From assembly GCA_017436845.1 (NCBI GenBank), contig JAFSCJ010000015.1, forward strand, positions 1 to 64,000: a stretch of 64,000 nucleotides of DNA, written 5' to 3'. Under the pieces are notes generated by a model that saw nothing but the letters and a program-made list of their open reading frames with translations, searched no databases and had not been told where the DNA came from. A program made the translations under genes and the position numbers. This document shows, piece after piece, positions 29,099-39,200 of the stretch; the first letter of the stretch is position 1, and each line of letters opens with the position of its first letter. This DNA comes from Muribaculaceae bacterium (lineage in GTDB: Bacteria > Bacteroidota > Bacteroidia > Bacteroidales > Muribaculaceae).

Positions 29099-29968
29099 TT
29101 AGCTAAAAACAACAGTTTTATTGCGATAGGTCAAGATTTTGCGTTGAATATGTTTCTCAACGGCTCTTGATAAAACAATTTTTTCAAGATCTCGTCCCTT
29201 TTTCACCAAATCATCAATAGTGTCTTTGTGAGTAATGCGTACGATATCTTGTTCAATAATGGGCCCGGCGTCAAGTTCAGTTGTAACGTAGTGGCTTGTT
29301 GCACCAATAAGTTTTACACCTCTATCATATGCTGCATGATAAGGTTTTGCCCCAACGAATGCAGGAAGGAATGAATGGTGTATATTTATGATGCGATTAG
29401 GATATCTTTTGATGAAATCTTCTGATAAGACCTGCATGTAGCGAGCCAATACAATAAAATCAATGTTGTATTTATCGAGCAATTCAAATTCAATTGCTTC
29501 CATTTTTGCTTTATTGTCTTTTGTGACAGGTATTATCTCGTATGGGATATTGAATTGTTCTGCAACAACCTTCATGTCGGGGTGGTTGCTGATAATCAGA
29601 GGAATTTCTACATCCCACTCTACTGCTACATATCGTGCAAGAATGTCATATAAGCAATGTGACATCTTAGACACAAAAATTGCCATGCGTTGACGCTTTT
29701 TTGTAAAACTTATTTTGAAATTCATGCTATATCTATTGGCATACAATGTTTCAAAATAATCGCTTATTTTTTCTGTTGGAATCCCAAAATTATCCAAATC
29801 CCATTCTACACGCATATAGAAAATGCCATTGATTTTATCGACATATTGGTCAAGATATAATATATTCCCACCATTGGCATTGATAAATTCTGTTATAACT
29901 GCAATGATACCCGGTTGATCGGGGCAATGCATAAGCAATACAGCTGTATTTTGTTTATTATCTTTCAC
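29099..29968 (-). CDS. purU: Formyltetrahydrofolate deformylase
   Basis: Hydrolyses 10-formyl-THF to formate and THF, balancing one-carbon pools; the formate can feed purine synthesis. An N-terminal ACT domain (LLMHCPDQPGIIAVITEF) is followed by the formyltransferase-like domain with active-site blocks IINIHHSFLPAF and GATSHYVTTELDAGPIIEQD. The frame stays open to a TTG at 29992, but that codon lies inside the -7 promoter element (29990-29997). I therefore choose the GTG at 29968 (289 residues). It leads the his gene cluster. Confidence 0.92.
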   Translation of the reverse strand: MKDNKQNTAVLLMHCPDQPGIIAVITEFINANGGNILYLDQYVDKINGIFYMRVEWDLDNFGIPTEKISDYFETLYANRYSMNFKISFTKKRQRMAIFVSKMSHCLYDILARYVAVEWDVEIPLIISNHPDMKVVAEQFNIPYEIIPVTKDNKAKMEAIEFELLDKYNIDFIVLARYMQVLSEDFIKRYPNRIINIHHSFLPAFVGAKPYHAAYDRGVKLIGATSHYVTTELDAGPIIEQDIVRITHKDTIDDLVKKGRDLEKIVLSRAVEKHIQRKILTYRNKTVVFS

Positions 29969-29989
29969 TATTATAGATTTTATGAAATG

Positions 29990-29997
29990 CAAAGATA
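29990..29997 (-). promoter_or_regulatory. Promoter -7 element (TATCTTTG) for purU-his-ftsE
   Basis: The minus strand reads TATCTTTG about 22 nt before the chosen purU GTG. Its position argues against translation from the overlapping TTG at 29992. Confidence 0.6.
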
Positions 29998-30105
29998 GGA
30001 ATAATCGATTGTTAAAACAATTAAGTGTTGCAAAAAAGTATCATTGTGCTACGTTTTTGTAATGAAATTTATGAAAAACGTAACTTTTTATATAATTGAA
30101 GATGA

Positions 30106-30137
30106 AAAATGCATCGATTTGTTTGTCGATGCATTTT
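30106..30137 (-). terminator. Terminator after recQ
   Basis: Perfect 12-bp arms AAAATGCATCGA (30106-30117) and TCGATGCATTTT (30126-30137) with an 8-nt loop. It lies 10 nt beyond the recQ stop, and on the minus strand the stem ends in a run of T. Confidence 0.85.
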
Positions 30138-30147
30138 AGTTTGATTA

Positions 30148-32331
30148 TTAATTGGCCAATTCTGACATAAATTTTATTCGAACTAACCTAATTTCTTCTT
30201 CGGTATAATCTCGTCCTAATTCATTGATTGCTTCTTCGATATCGTCGCTCTCACTTTCTTTAAAATATTCGAAGATGTCATATTGATGATCCTCATCCAT
30301 GATTTCTTCAATAAAATAATCTATATTTATTTTTGTGCCGGAATATACAATAGCTTCAATTTCATCAAGAATTTCGCTAAACTCCAATCCTTTGGATGTC
30401 GCAAGTTCATCAAGAGCTATTTTACGATCAATGCCTTGTATTATAGAGATTTTTAGTTTACTCTTGTTGGCAACGCTTCTCACTCGTAAATCTTCGGGGC
30501 GTTCAATCTCATTTTCTACAACATGAGCTTTTATAACTTTCAAAAATTCTTCTCCATAACGTTTCGCTTTTCCGGCTCCTACTCCGGTAATATTCTGTAG
30601 CTCATCCATGTTAATTGGGTATGTTGTTGCCATAGCTTCAAGTGATGGATCTTGGAAAATGACGTATGGAGGTAATTCTAATTTTTTTGCTATTTTTTTG
30701 CGAAGTTCTTTAAGTATAGAAAATAATATAGGATCAATTGCACAAGTACCACCGCTTTTAACAATAATCTCGTCATCATTATCATCATTAAATTCTGTGT
30801 CTTCTACAATTTTAAATGATTTAGGTGATTTAAGGAAATTATGTCCACTTTTTGTGACTTTAAGTAACCCATAATTTTCAATATCTCTATCGATATATCC
30901 TGCAATAATAGCTTGTCTTATTATGGCATTAAGCTTACGCTCATTTGAATTTTCGGTACACCCAAAAACTTCTAATTCGTCTTGGTTGTATGATTTTATG
31001 TTGTTAGTTTTTTTCCCAAGCATCACGTCTATAACATGGTCGGCTTTGAATTTTTCTTTTAATGCAGTTATAGTTTCTATTGCTGCACATAATTCATCTT
31101 TTGCTTCCACTTGCTTTTTGGGATTTAAGCAGTTGTCACAGTTTCCACAATTATCAAATTTGAATTCTTCACCGAAATAGTGAAGCAGTGTTTTTCGTCG
31201 ACACACCGAAGATTCGGCATAAGATGCTGTTTCAATAAGCAATTGTTTCCCTATTTCTTGTTCAGCGATAGGTTTACCTTGCATGAACTTTTCTAACTTT
31301 TGAAGGTCTTTGTTTGCATAGAATGTAATACATTGTCCTTCTCCGCCATCTCGACCTGCACGACCAGTCTCTTGATAATAGCCTTCAAGTGATTTTGGAA
31401 TGTCATAATGGATTACAAATCTTACATCGGGCTTATCAATGCCCATGCCGAATGCTATTGTTGCTACGATTACATCAACTCTCTCAAGTAGAAAGGCATC
31501 CTGATTTTCTGAACGAGTAATACTGTCCATTCCTGCATGATAAGCCAATGCGTTTATTTCATTTACTCGCAACATTTCAGCCAATTCTTCCACTTTCTTT
31601 CGGCTTAAACAATAGATGATTCCGGATTTACCTTCGTTGTTTTTGATGTATTTTATAATGTCCTTGTCAACATTTTTTGTCTTAGACCGCACTTCATAAT
31701 AAAGGTTCGCTCTGTTAAATGACGATTTAAATACTTCTGCGTTTTGCATTCCCAAGTTTTTTTGAATATCGTGTTGAACTTTGGGCGTTGCTGTTGCTGT
31801 TAGAGCAATAACAGGACGAGTACCTATTTCATTAATTATTGGACGTATGCGCCTATATTCTGGTCGGAAATCATGACCCCATTCAGATATACAATGGGCT
31901 TCATCAACGGCATAAAATGATATGGGAACTGTCTTTAGAAATTCAATATTTTCTTCTTTCGTTAATGATTCTGGCGCAACATATAATAATTTAGTTTTAC
32001 CGCTTATGATATCATTTTTCACTTGTTCAATCGCAGTTTTGTTTAATGATGAATTCAAAAAATGTGCAATATTGTCTTCTTCACTGAAATGTCTCATTGC
32101 ATCAACTTGATTTTTCATCAATGCTATTAATGGGGAAATGATAATTGCAGTACCTTCCATAAGTAGTGCCGGTAATTGATAACACAAAGATTTGCCTCCC
32201 CCTGTGGGCATAAGCACAAAGGTATCTTTTCCTTCCAAAAGACTAGTCATTATTGACTCTTGATTGCCTTTGAAAGTGTCAAATCCGAAGTGCTTTTTAA
32301 GCTCCTCTATAAGTGTTGTCTTGGTTACCAT
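30148..32331 (-). CDS. recQ: ATP-dependent DNA helicase RecQ
   Basis: A 3'-5' DNA helicase for recombination and replication-fork repair. The 727 residues include Walker A (MPTGGGKSLCYQLPAL), the DEAH box (FYAVDEAHCISEWGHDFRPE), and motif VI (QETGRAGRDG). The zinc-binding cysteines are CRRKTLLHYFGE then CGNCDNC. After the winged helix comes an HRDC domain (about 525-605: LFSILKELRKKIAKKLELPP), then an extra ~115 residues of acidic helical tail. It starts 48 nt after clpX with no promoter element seen, so is probably co-transcribed with clpP-clpX. Confidence 0.97.
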   Translation of the reverse strand: MVTKTTLIEELKKHFGFDTFKGNQESIMTSLLEGKDTFVLMPTGGGKSLCYQLPALLMEGTAIIISPLIALMKNQVDAMRHFSEEDNIAHFLNSSLNKTAIEQVKNDIISGKTKLLYVAPESLTKEENIEFLKTVPISFYAVDEAHCISEWGHDFRPEYRRIRPIINEIGTRPVIALTATATPKVQHDIQKNLGMQNAEVFKSSFNRANLYYEVRSKTKNVDKDIIKYIKNNEGKSGIIYCLSRKKVEELAEMLRVNEINALAYHAGMDSITRSENQDAFLLERVDVIVATIAFGMGIDKPDVRFVIHYDIPKSLEGYYQETGRAGRDGGEGQCITFYANKDLQKLEKFMQGKPIAEQEIGKQLLIETASYAESSVCRRKTLLHYFGEEFKFDNCGNCDNCLNPKKQVEAKDELCAAIETITALKEKFKADHVIDVMLGKKTNNIKSYNQDELEVFGCTENSNERKLNAIIRQAIIAGYIDRDIENYGLLKVTKSGHNFLKSPKSFKIVEDTEFNDDNDDEIIVKSGGTCAIDPILFSILKELRKKIAKKLELPPYVIFQDPSLEAMATTYPINMDELQNITGVGAGKAKRYGEEFLKVIKAHVVENEIERPEDLRVRSVANKSKLKISIIQGIDRKIALDELATSKGLEFSEILDEIEAIVYSGTKINIDYFIEEIMDEDHQYDIFEYFKESESDDIEEAINELGRDYTEEEIRLVRIKFMSELAN

Positions 32332-32379
32332 AATCTTATAGAAATAGTGGTTAATATTGAATTATTTTGCAACTGAGTG

Positions 32380-33627
32380 TTAATCGTTTTGTTTTGCTAT
32401 TGTTTCAAAATTTGCGGCAATGAGCTTAGTCATTGCATAGTCTTTAGTAACTTCGAATTCTTTAACATTTGATGATGGAACATCATACATTGCGTCAATC
32501 ATGATTGATTCCACTATTGAGCGCAATCCACGAGCTCCAAGTTTATATTCAATTGCTTTGTCAACAATCAAGTCAAGAGCATCATCGGTAAAAGAAAGTG
32601 CCACATTATCCATGTCAAATAATTTTTTGTATTGACGGATAATTGCATTATTGGGCTCAGTCAAAATACGTCTTAAGTCCGCTCTGTTAAGCGGATTGAG
32701 ATGTGTTAAAATAGGGAGACGCCCTATGATTTCAGGTATCAATCCAAATGATTTGAGATCTTGGGGAGATACATATTGAAGAAAATTGTCTCGTTGTATA
32801 TTTTGTCTCTTTGCATCGGTAGAATATCCTACTACATGAGTGTTAAGTCGTTGTGCAATTTTACGTTCAATACCATCAAATGCCCCACCACAAATAAACA
32901 ATATGTTTTTAGTATTTACTTGTATCATTTTTTGCTCCGGATGCTTGCGACCTCCTTGAGGTGGAACGTTTACTACTGAGCCTTCGAGCAGCTTAAGTAA
33001 TCCCTGTTGTACACCCTCGCCACTCACATCGCGAGTAATCGAAGGATTGTCCCCTTTGCGTGCAATTTTATCTATTTCATCAATGAAAACAATCCCTTTT
33101 TCGGCTTGTTCAACATTGTAGTCAGCAACTTGAAGCAGGCGAGTTAATAGACTCTCGATATCTTCTCCCACATATCCGGCTTCAGTCAACACTGTGGCAT
33201 CAACGATAGTAAAAGGAACATTAAGATAGCGTGCGATTGTTTTTGCTAATAATGTTTTGCCTGTTCCTGTTGGACCTACAATTATAATGTTACTTTTTTC
33301 AATGTCAACATCATCGTCTTTGCCTTGAGCCAAACGTTTATAATGGTTATAAACAGCTACTGATAAATATTTCTTAGCATCATCTTGACCAATTACATAT
33401 TGGTTTAAGAAATCATTTATCTCTTTCGGTTTTGGTATAGAATTTAAATCTATATTTTCACTGTTTTTCTCACTTTCTTCATGGCGATAATCTTTCAGCA
33501 TCTCATGAATTTGGTCAACACATTCAGCGCAAATGTAGGTTTCGTCCAATGCCGACGGGATGAGCACCTCGCTCATGTTGGCTGGACGACCGCAAAATGC
33601 ACATTTTACTTGTTGTTTCTTTCCCAT
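32380..33627 (-). CDS. clpX: ClpX, unfoldase of the ClpXP protease
   Basis: An AAA+ hexamer that recognises, unfolds and feeds proteins to ClpP. The N-terminal zinc domain has its four cysteines (CAFCGR, then YICAECV). The ATPase has Walker A ([13 protein letters not shown]), Walker B ([12 protein letters not shown]) and a sensor 2 region ([13 protein letters not shown]). The 415-residue length is usual. It starts one nucleotide after the clpP stop, so the two are coupled. Confidence 0.98.
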   Translation of the reverse strand: MGKKQQVKCAFCGRPANMSEVLIPSALDETYICAECVDQIHEMLKDYRHEESEKNSENIDLNSIPKPKEINDFLNQYVIGQDDAKKYLSVAVYNHYKRLAQGKDDDVDIEKSNIIIVGPTGTGKTLLAKTIARYLNVPFTIVDATVLTEAGYVGEDIESLLTRLLQVADYNVEQAEKGIVFIDEIDKIARKGDNPSITRDVSGEGVQQGLLKLLEGSVVNVPPQGGRKHPEQKMIQVNTKNILFICGGAFDGIERKIAQRLNTHVVGYSTDAKRQNIQRDNFLQYVSPQDLKSFGLIPEIIGRLPILTHLNPLNRADLRRILTEPNNAIIRQYKKLFDMDNVALSFTDDALDLIVDKAIEYKLGARGLRSIVESIMIDAMYDVPSSNVKEFEVTKDYAMTKLIAANFETIAKQND

Positions 33628-33628
33628 A

Positions 33629-34303
33629 TTAATGCTTTGCTCGGATTAGAACTTCATCAATCATTCCATATTCTTTTGCTTCGGCAGCAGTCATCCAATA
33701 GTCTCTATCAGAGTCCTTAGCAACCTTATCATAAGCGACACCTGAGTGATCAGATATAATAGTGTAAAGTTCTTTCTTTAGTTTTTGAATTTCGCGAGCA
33801 GTAATCTCAATGTCTGACGCTTGTCCTTGCGCGCCTCCCATTGGTTGATGAATCATTACGCGAGAATGTTTTAATGCAAATCTTTTGCCTTCAGCTCCGG
33901 CTACCAAAAGAACGGCTGCCATAGATGCTGCCATGCCTGTGCATATTGTTGACACATCACTTGAAATGTATTGCATCGTGTCATATATCCCAAGACCGGC
34001 ATATACTGATCCACCGGGAGAGTTTATATATATTGAAACATCTTTACCTGGGTCAGCTTGGTCAAGAAATAGTAATTGAGCTTGGATTACATTTGCCGTA
34101 TAATCATTGACATCTGTGCCTAAAAATATAATGCGATCCATCATCAAGCGAGAAAAAACATCCATTTGTGCTACATTTAGTTGACGTTCTTCGATGATTG
34201 TTGGAGATATATAACTGGATGTTATCTTCGATGCATACTGATCAAGGGCAAGACCATTCATGCCGAGGTGCTTTACTGCGTAATTTCTAAAATCGTTATT
34301 CAT
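33629..34303 (-). CDS. clpP: ClpP protease subunit
   Basis: A serine protease that forms two stacked heptamer rings and degrades proteins delivered by ClpX or ClpC. The 224 residues have the catalytic Ser in TGMAASMAAV, His in RVMIHQPMGGAQGQ and Asp in DSDRDYWMTA. The N-terminal ~30 residues may be partly removed as a propeptide. Its own promoter lies in the gap after the tig terminator. Confidence 0.98.
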   Translation of the reverse strand: MNNDFRNYAVKHLGMNGLALDQYASKITSSYISPTIIEERQLNVAQMDVFSRLMMDRIIFLGTDVNDYTANVIQAQLLFLDQADPGKDVSIYINSPGGSVYAGLGIYDTMQYISSDVSTICTGMAASMAAVLLVAGAEGKRFALKHSRVMIHQPMGGAQGQASDIEITAREIQKLKKELYTIISDHSGVAYDKVAKDSDRDYWMTAAEAKEYGMIDEVLIRAKH

Positions 34304-34334
34304 AATATCTTTTTACCAAAATTGTTTCTTATAC

Positions 34335-34368
34335 CAAAGATACAAATAAAAACCTGATAATTTCCAAA
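34335..34368 (-). promoter_or_regulatory. Promoter for clpP-clpX-recQ (TTTG-N22-TATCTTTG)
   Basis: On the minus strand TTTG (34365-34368) and TATCTTTG (34335-34342) are 22 nt apart, and the -7 box ends about 30 nt before the clpP ATG. Confidence 0.6.
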
Positions 34369-34396
34369 TTTTGATACTAAAAAATCATATAAAAAG

Positions 34397-34425
34397 AAAG
34401 AGTGTCATAAATCATGGCACTCTTT
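34397..34425 (-). terminator. Terminator after tig
   Basis: Arms AAAGAGTG (34397-34404) and CACTCTTT (34418-34425) form a hairpin followed on the minus strand by CTTTTTAT. It separates tig from clpP. Confidence 0.8.
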
Positions 34426-34446
34426 AAACGTTTTGTTTGAAAAAAC

Positions 34447-35808
34447 TTATGCTTTAGATGCTATTTCTTTGAATTCTTCCAAAGAGATTTCTTTTACATC
34501 AAGAGTAACTTTTTCTTTGATTGCGTCAAATAATTTGATGTCGCCAACTTCTTCGATGATGCGTGGACGATAGTTCTTGTCGGCAAGTATGCGTTTAGCA
34601 TAATCTGTAAGAGTATCATCATCCATGTTTGTCATACCATATTGTGCAAATTGATTTGCAGCAAGGGCTTTTGCATGAGCCATTACGTCAGCTTCTTCAA
34701 TTTTGATTTCAGCAGCGGCAGCAATGCGTTCTTTGATAAGTTGCCATTTAAGAGATGGAATCATTTTTTCAAATTCAGCATCGATAGTTTCAGCAGTGAA
34801 TCCATCATTGCGAGCAATAAGCCATTTTTTCAAGAATGTTTCTGGAAGTTCAACGTTGCCATATTGTTCAACAAGTTGTTTTTCTGTTTGAATGCGGAAA
34901 AGCATGTCGCTGTTTCCTGAAATTTGAGAAGAAATCATTTTCTTGATTTCCGCAAAGTAAGCGTCTTCGCTTGTTACTTTGTCTTTACCAAATAGCCCAT
35001 CGAAATATTCTTGGTTCAAATCTGCTGGTTTAACAACAATAATTTCAGCGATAGAAAATTCAAAGTTTCCTTTAATGTTACCAGCTTTGTCTTTGTCAAC
35101 TTGAAGCATTGAAGCTAACTCTGCTACGTTGCCTTCGCAAGTGTTATAAGGATTGAAAACAACCTTGTCGCCTACTTTTTTGCCGATGAATTTATCGCTT
35201 TCTTCCTTTGATTTAAAATACATTGGAGCAACGATTCCGCTTGTTACTTGGATGGCGTCTTCTCCGTCTTTGATGCTGCCGTCTTCGTTAAGTTCCATGA
35301 TAGAGCCTTTTACAAGGGCTTTAGCATCAACTTCTTCTCCAGGAACCTGAGAGCCAAAGCGTTCGCGGAAATTTTTGTCTTGCTCATCAATCATCTCTTG
35401 AGAAATCTGAATTGGATAGAAAGGAATGTGAGTGTTCTTGTCAAGATTGATGTTGATTTCAGGAGCTAACCCTATTTCGTATTGGAAAGTATAGTCTTTT
35501 TGATTTTTGAGGTCAAGTTCTTGAACTTCTACAGGAAGAGGTTCGCCAAGGATTCCAAGTTTATTGTCGCGAATGTAGTTTGATACAGCCTCATAAACTT
35601 CTTGGTTGATAACATCGCTTGCTATTTGTTTTCCAAAACGACGATTTAATTCGCCAAAAGGGACATGACCTTTACGGAAACCGGGGATAGTGTGAGTGCG
35701 ACCGATTTGTTTAATCTCTTTTGTTACCTTTTCTTGGTAGTCATTTTCTACAACCGACACAATGATACGAGCGCTCACGTTGTCGATTTTTTCCATTGAT
35801 ACGTTCAT
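34447..35808 (-). CDS. tig: Trigger factor
   Basis: A ribosome-bound chaperone for nascent chains. The N-terminal ribosome-binding domain carries the signature region PGFRKGHVPFGELNRRFG (about residues 41-58). The middle domain corresponds to the FKBP-like domain but is divergent (VDAKALVKGSIMELNEDG). The C-terminal domain is helical. The 453 residues are normal for the family. It is upstream of clpP-clpX, a common arrangement, here separated by a terminator and a new promoter. Confidence 0.96.
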   Translation of the reverse strand: MNVSMEKIDNVSARIIVSVVENDYQEKVTKEIKQIGRTHTIPGFRKGHVPFGELNRRFGKQIASDVINQEVYEAVSNYIRDNKLGILGEPLPVEVQELDLKNQKDYTFQYEIGLAPEININLDKNTHIPFYPIQISQEMIDEQDKNFRERFGSQVPGEEVDAKALVKGSIMELNEDGSIKDGEDAIQVTSGIVAPMYFKSKEESDKFIGKKVGDKVVFNPYNTCEGNVAELASMLQVDKDKAGNIKGNFEFSIAEIIVVKPADLNQEYFDGLFGKDKVTSEDAYFAEIKKMISSQISGNSDMLFRIQTEKQLVEQYGNVELPETFLKKWLIARNDGFTAETIDAEFEKMIPSLKWQLIKERIAAAAEIKIEEADVMAHAKALAANQFAQYGMTNMDDDTLTDYAKRILADKNYRPRIIEEVGDIKLFDAIKEKVTLDVKEISLEEFKEIASKA

Positions 35809-35844
35809 AATAATTATTTCAAGTTTTGATTATTCTAAAATATA

Positions 35845-35852
35845 CAAACATA
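35845..35852 (-). promoter_or_regulatory. Promoter -7 element (TATGTTTG) for tig
   Basis: The minus strand reads TATGTTTG, 36 nt before the tig ATG. No convincing -33 box at the expected distance. Confidence 0.5.
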
Positions 35853-35971
35853 GTGCCAAAAAAGCATACTTTCTGAAATTAAGTTACAAAATTACACTTA
35901 AAAATTTTATCGTGCAATTCCTCGCCCCTATTTTTGTTGAAAAACTTATGTGCTCAAAATGCATTATTATC

Positions 35972-36208
35972 TCACGATACAACAATTTGTGTTTTTTTAC
36001 TATTGAAGCTTTGAGGCACATTGGTAATCTCATAGTTGTCATTACCACGATTGTCTTCATCTTTCCTCGCTCTTGATAATGGGAACAACATAGCACAAAT
36101 CATTGGGGTGCCACCCACACACTTAAAGTTCTTAGGATAACGGTCCTTTAGAGCTATTGCATGAATATTTGTGGTAAAATATATGAGGAACGTTGTTTTT
36201 TTGTTCAC
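35972..36208 (-). pseudogene. Possible remnant of a phage Mu F-like head protein, with compensating frameshifts
   Basis: The minus strand holds an open stretch of 78 codons from a GTG. Its first part contains LKDRYPKNFKCVG. Shifting frame at about 36113 gives WHPNDLCYVVPIIKSEER before a stop; the original frame then resumes with DEDNRGNDNYEITNVPQSFN. Read together, these resemble the C-terminal end of phage Mu F-like (SPP1 gp7-like) head morphogenesis proteins (pattern YPxxF...GWHPxCxC...PI...xVxxVPxxF), as I remember them. This would be a small decayed prophage fragment with two compensating indels. No other phage gene lies nearby. The alternative is chance in a non-coding region; I could not test it. 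Confidence 0.35.
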
Positions 36209-36225
36209 TAAAATCGTTATCTTTG
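36193..36225 (+). promoter_or_regulatory. Promoter for purL (TTG-N22-TATCTTTG)
   Basis: TATCTTTG (36218-36225) matches the -7 consensus; TTG (36193-36195) lies 22 nt upstream. The purL ATG is 52 nt downstream. Between the tig promoter (35852) and here, the only structure seen is the possible phage remnant. Confidence 0.6.
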
Positions 36226-36277
36226 TAGCTTAATTTTAATAATCGTATCATCTATCAAAATAACAAATTTTCAGAGC

Positions 36278-39200
36278 ATGGTTGTATTTTTCAAAAAAGG
36301 CTCTAATCATATTATTGCCGTAGAAACAAATCACAAGTTCTCAGATGCAGAGAAAGAAAAATTGACATGGTTGTTTGACGGAGCGAAACCTCTTGCAAGC
36401 ACCTCTTTGAAAGGCAAATACGTCGGTCCTCGCCGTGAAATGATTACTCCATGGAGTACTAATGCCGTGGAAATCACTCAAAACATGGGTATTGAAGGTA
36501 TTACTCGCATTGAGGAATTTTTCTTGAGCCGTGATGAGGCTCCACGTTTTGACAAAATGCTTCAACGTGTCTATGACGGACTTAATAGTAAGATTTTTAC
36601 TGTCAATAAAACTCCGGACCCAATTGTCTATATTGATGATATCAGTGAATATAATAAGCAAGAAGGTCTTGCTTTAAGTGCTGATGAAGAAGAATATCTT
36701 CGTCAATTGAGCGAAAAGCTTGGCCGCCCATTGACTGATAGCGAAGTGTTTGGCTTCTCACAAGTAAACTCTGAACACTGCCGTCACAAAATATTTGGTG
36801 GTACATTTGTTATTGATGGAGAAGAAAAGCCAATGTCGCTTTTCAGCCTTATCAAGAAAACGTCAAAAGAAAATCCTAATCGTCTCGTGTCGGCGTATAA
36901 GGATAATGTGGCATTTGTGAAAGGTCCTAAAGTGGATCAGTTCTACCCCACTAATCCTGACCGTCCTGACTATTTTGAGGTGAAAGATATAGATACGGTT
37001 ATATCCTTGAAGGCCGAAACTCACAACTTCCCTACTACTGTAGAGCCATTTAATGGTGCATCAACAGGTACCGGTGGCGAAATTCGTGACCGTCTTGGTG
37101 GTGGTAAGGCAAGTTTGCCAATCGCCGGGACAGCGGTTTATATGACATCATATCCTCGCATGTCGGAAGAACATCGCTGGGAAAAGCTCATGGATCCTCG
37201 TGCATGGTTGTATCAAACTCCATGTGACATCCTTATAAAGGCTTCAAATGGTGCATCTGACTTTGGTAATAAATTTGGCCAACCTCTTATCTGTGGTTCG
37301 CTTCTCACATTTGAACATGAAGAAAACAACAAGCAATATGCTTTTGATAAAGTGATAATGCTTGCCGGTGGTGTGGGTTTTGCAGCTAAGAAAGATGCTA
37401 TCAAGGGGGAACCTAAACCAGGAGAGAAAGTTGTTGTTATGGGTGGTGATAACTATCGCATCGGTATGGGCGGTGGTGCTGTTTCTTCAGTAGAAACAGG
37501 GCAATATGACAACTCAATTGAGTTGAATGCTGTGCAACGTGCCAACCCTGAAATGCAAAAACGTGTATCAAACGTAATTCGTGCTCTTGCAGAAAGCGAT
37601 AACAACCCCATTGTTTCAATCCATGACCATGGTGCTGGTGGACACTTGAATGCTCTCTCTGAATTGGTGGAAGCAACAGGTGGTAAAATCAATATTGATG
37701 CGTTACCCATTGGAGACAAAACATTATCGTCAAAAGAGATTGTCGGTAATGAAAGCCAAGAACGTATGGGTATGGTGATTGAAGAAAAGGATATTGAATA
37801 TGTAAAACGCATTGCTGATCGCGAGCGCGCTCCATTATATGTTGTTGGAGAAACAACAGGTGATGATAGATTTGTATTTGAACAAAAAGATGGTGTGAAA
37901 CCTATTGATTTAGGTATGGCTGATATGTTTGGCAATTCACCTAAAACAATAATGACTGACTCAACAGTTAATGTAACATATAGCGATGTTCAATATGATG
38001 AGGCTAATATAGACGAATATATTAAAGATGTATTGAGCCTAGAAGCTGTTGCTTGTAAAGATTGGTTGACAAATAAGGTTGACCGCTCGGTGACAGGTAA
38101 AATTGCTCGTCAACAATGTCAAGGTGAAATTCAATTGCCATTGAGCGACTGTGGTGTTGTTTCTCTTGACTATAAAGGTAAAGCAGGTATTGCTACATCA
38201 ATAGGTCATGCTCCCCAAGTAGCTCTTGTTGATTCAGCTAAAGGCTCGGTTATGGCTATAGCTGAAGCGTTGACTAATATTTCAATGACTCCTATAATCA
38301 ATGGTATAAAGGGGTTGTCATTGAGCGCTAACTGGATGTGGCCATGTAAAAATACTGGAGAGGATGCTGCTCTTTATCGTGCAGTTGAGGCATGTAGTGA
38401 TTTTGCATGTGCTCTTGGGATTAATATCCCGACAGGAAAGGATAGTCTTTCTATGACACAAAAATACGGGGAAGACAAGGTTTACTCACCCGGGACAGTT
38501 ATTATTTCGGCTGCGGGAGAAGTAAAAGATGTTCGCAAGACTGTTTCTCCCGTATTACAACCTAAGAAATCTACATTATATTATATAGACTTCTCTTCTG
38601 ACGCATTAAAACTTGGAGGCTCGGCATTTGCTCAATCGTTGAACAAACTTGGTGCTGATGCTCCAACAGTTACCGATGCTGCTCAATTTGTGAAAACATT
38701 CAATGCTGTTCAGAAAATGGTGAACAACAAGATGTTGCTTGCTGCTCATGACGTTTCAGCTGGTGGCTTGATTACTGCTTTGCTTGAAATGACATTTGGT
38801 AATGTTAATGGTGGCATTGAATTTAGTACTGATGGTTTTATTGCAAATGGCGAAAATGATTTGATTAAAATCTTGTTTGCAGAAAATCCTGCGCTTGTAA
38901 TTCAAGTTGCTGATGCTAAAACTGAACGCGTTGAAGCTATTCTTGCTGAAGCGGGAGCTAAATTCTGTGCAATAGGTACTCCTCAAGACGAGCGCACAAT
39001 CATGTTGTCTCACAATGGTACTGAACACATGTTCGGTATTGATTACCTTCGTGATGTGTGGTTTCGCTCATCTTATCTCATGGATGCAGTTCAAAGTGGT
39101 GAGAAATGTGCAGCTATGCGTTATGAAAACTATAAAAAACAACCTATTCGCTACCGTTTCCCTAAAGGATTTAATGGAAAGCTTGCTGCTAAAGGATTAT

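Noticed and set aside
36000..36075. GAGGAAAG on the minus strand, suggesting RNase P RNA
   Set aside because: The other conserved RNase P RNA segments are missing and the stretch is better explained by the possible phage remnant.
35884..36096. A 70-codon minus-strand ORF overlapping the possible phage remnant
   Set aside because: It has no recognisable features and is an off-frame reading of the same stretch.
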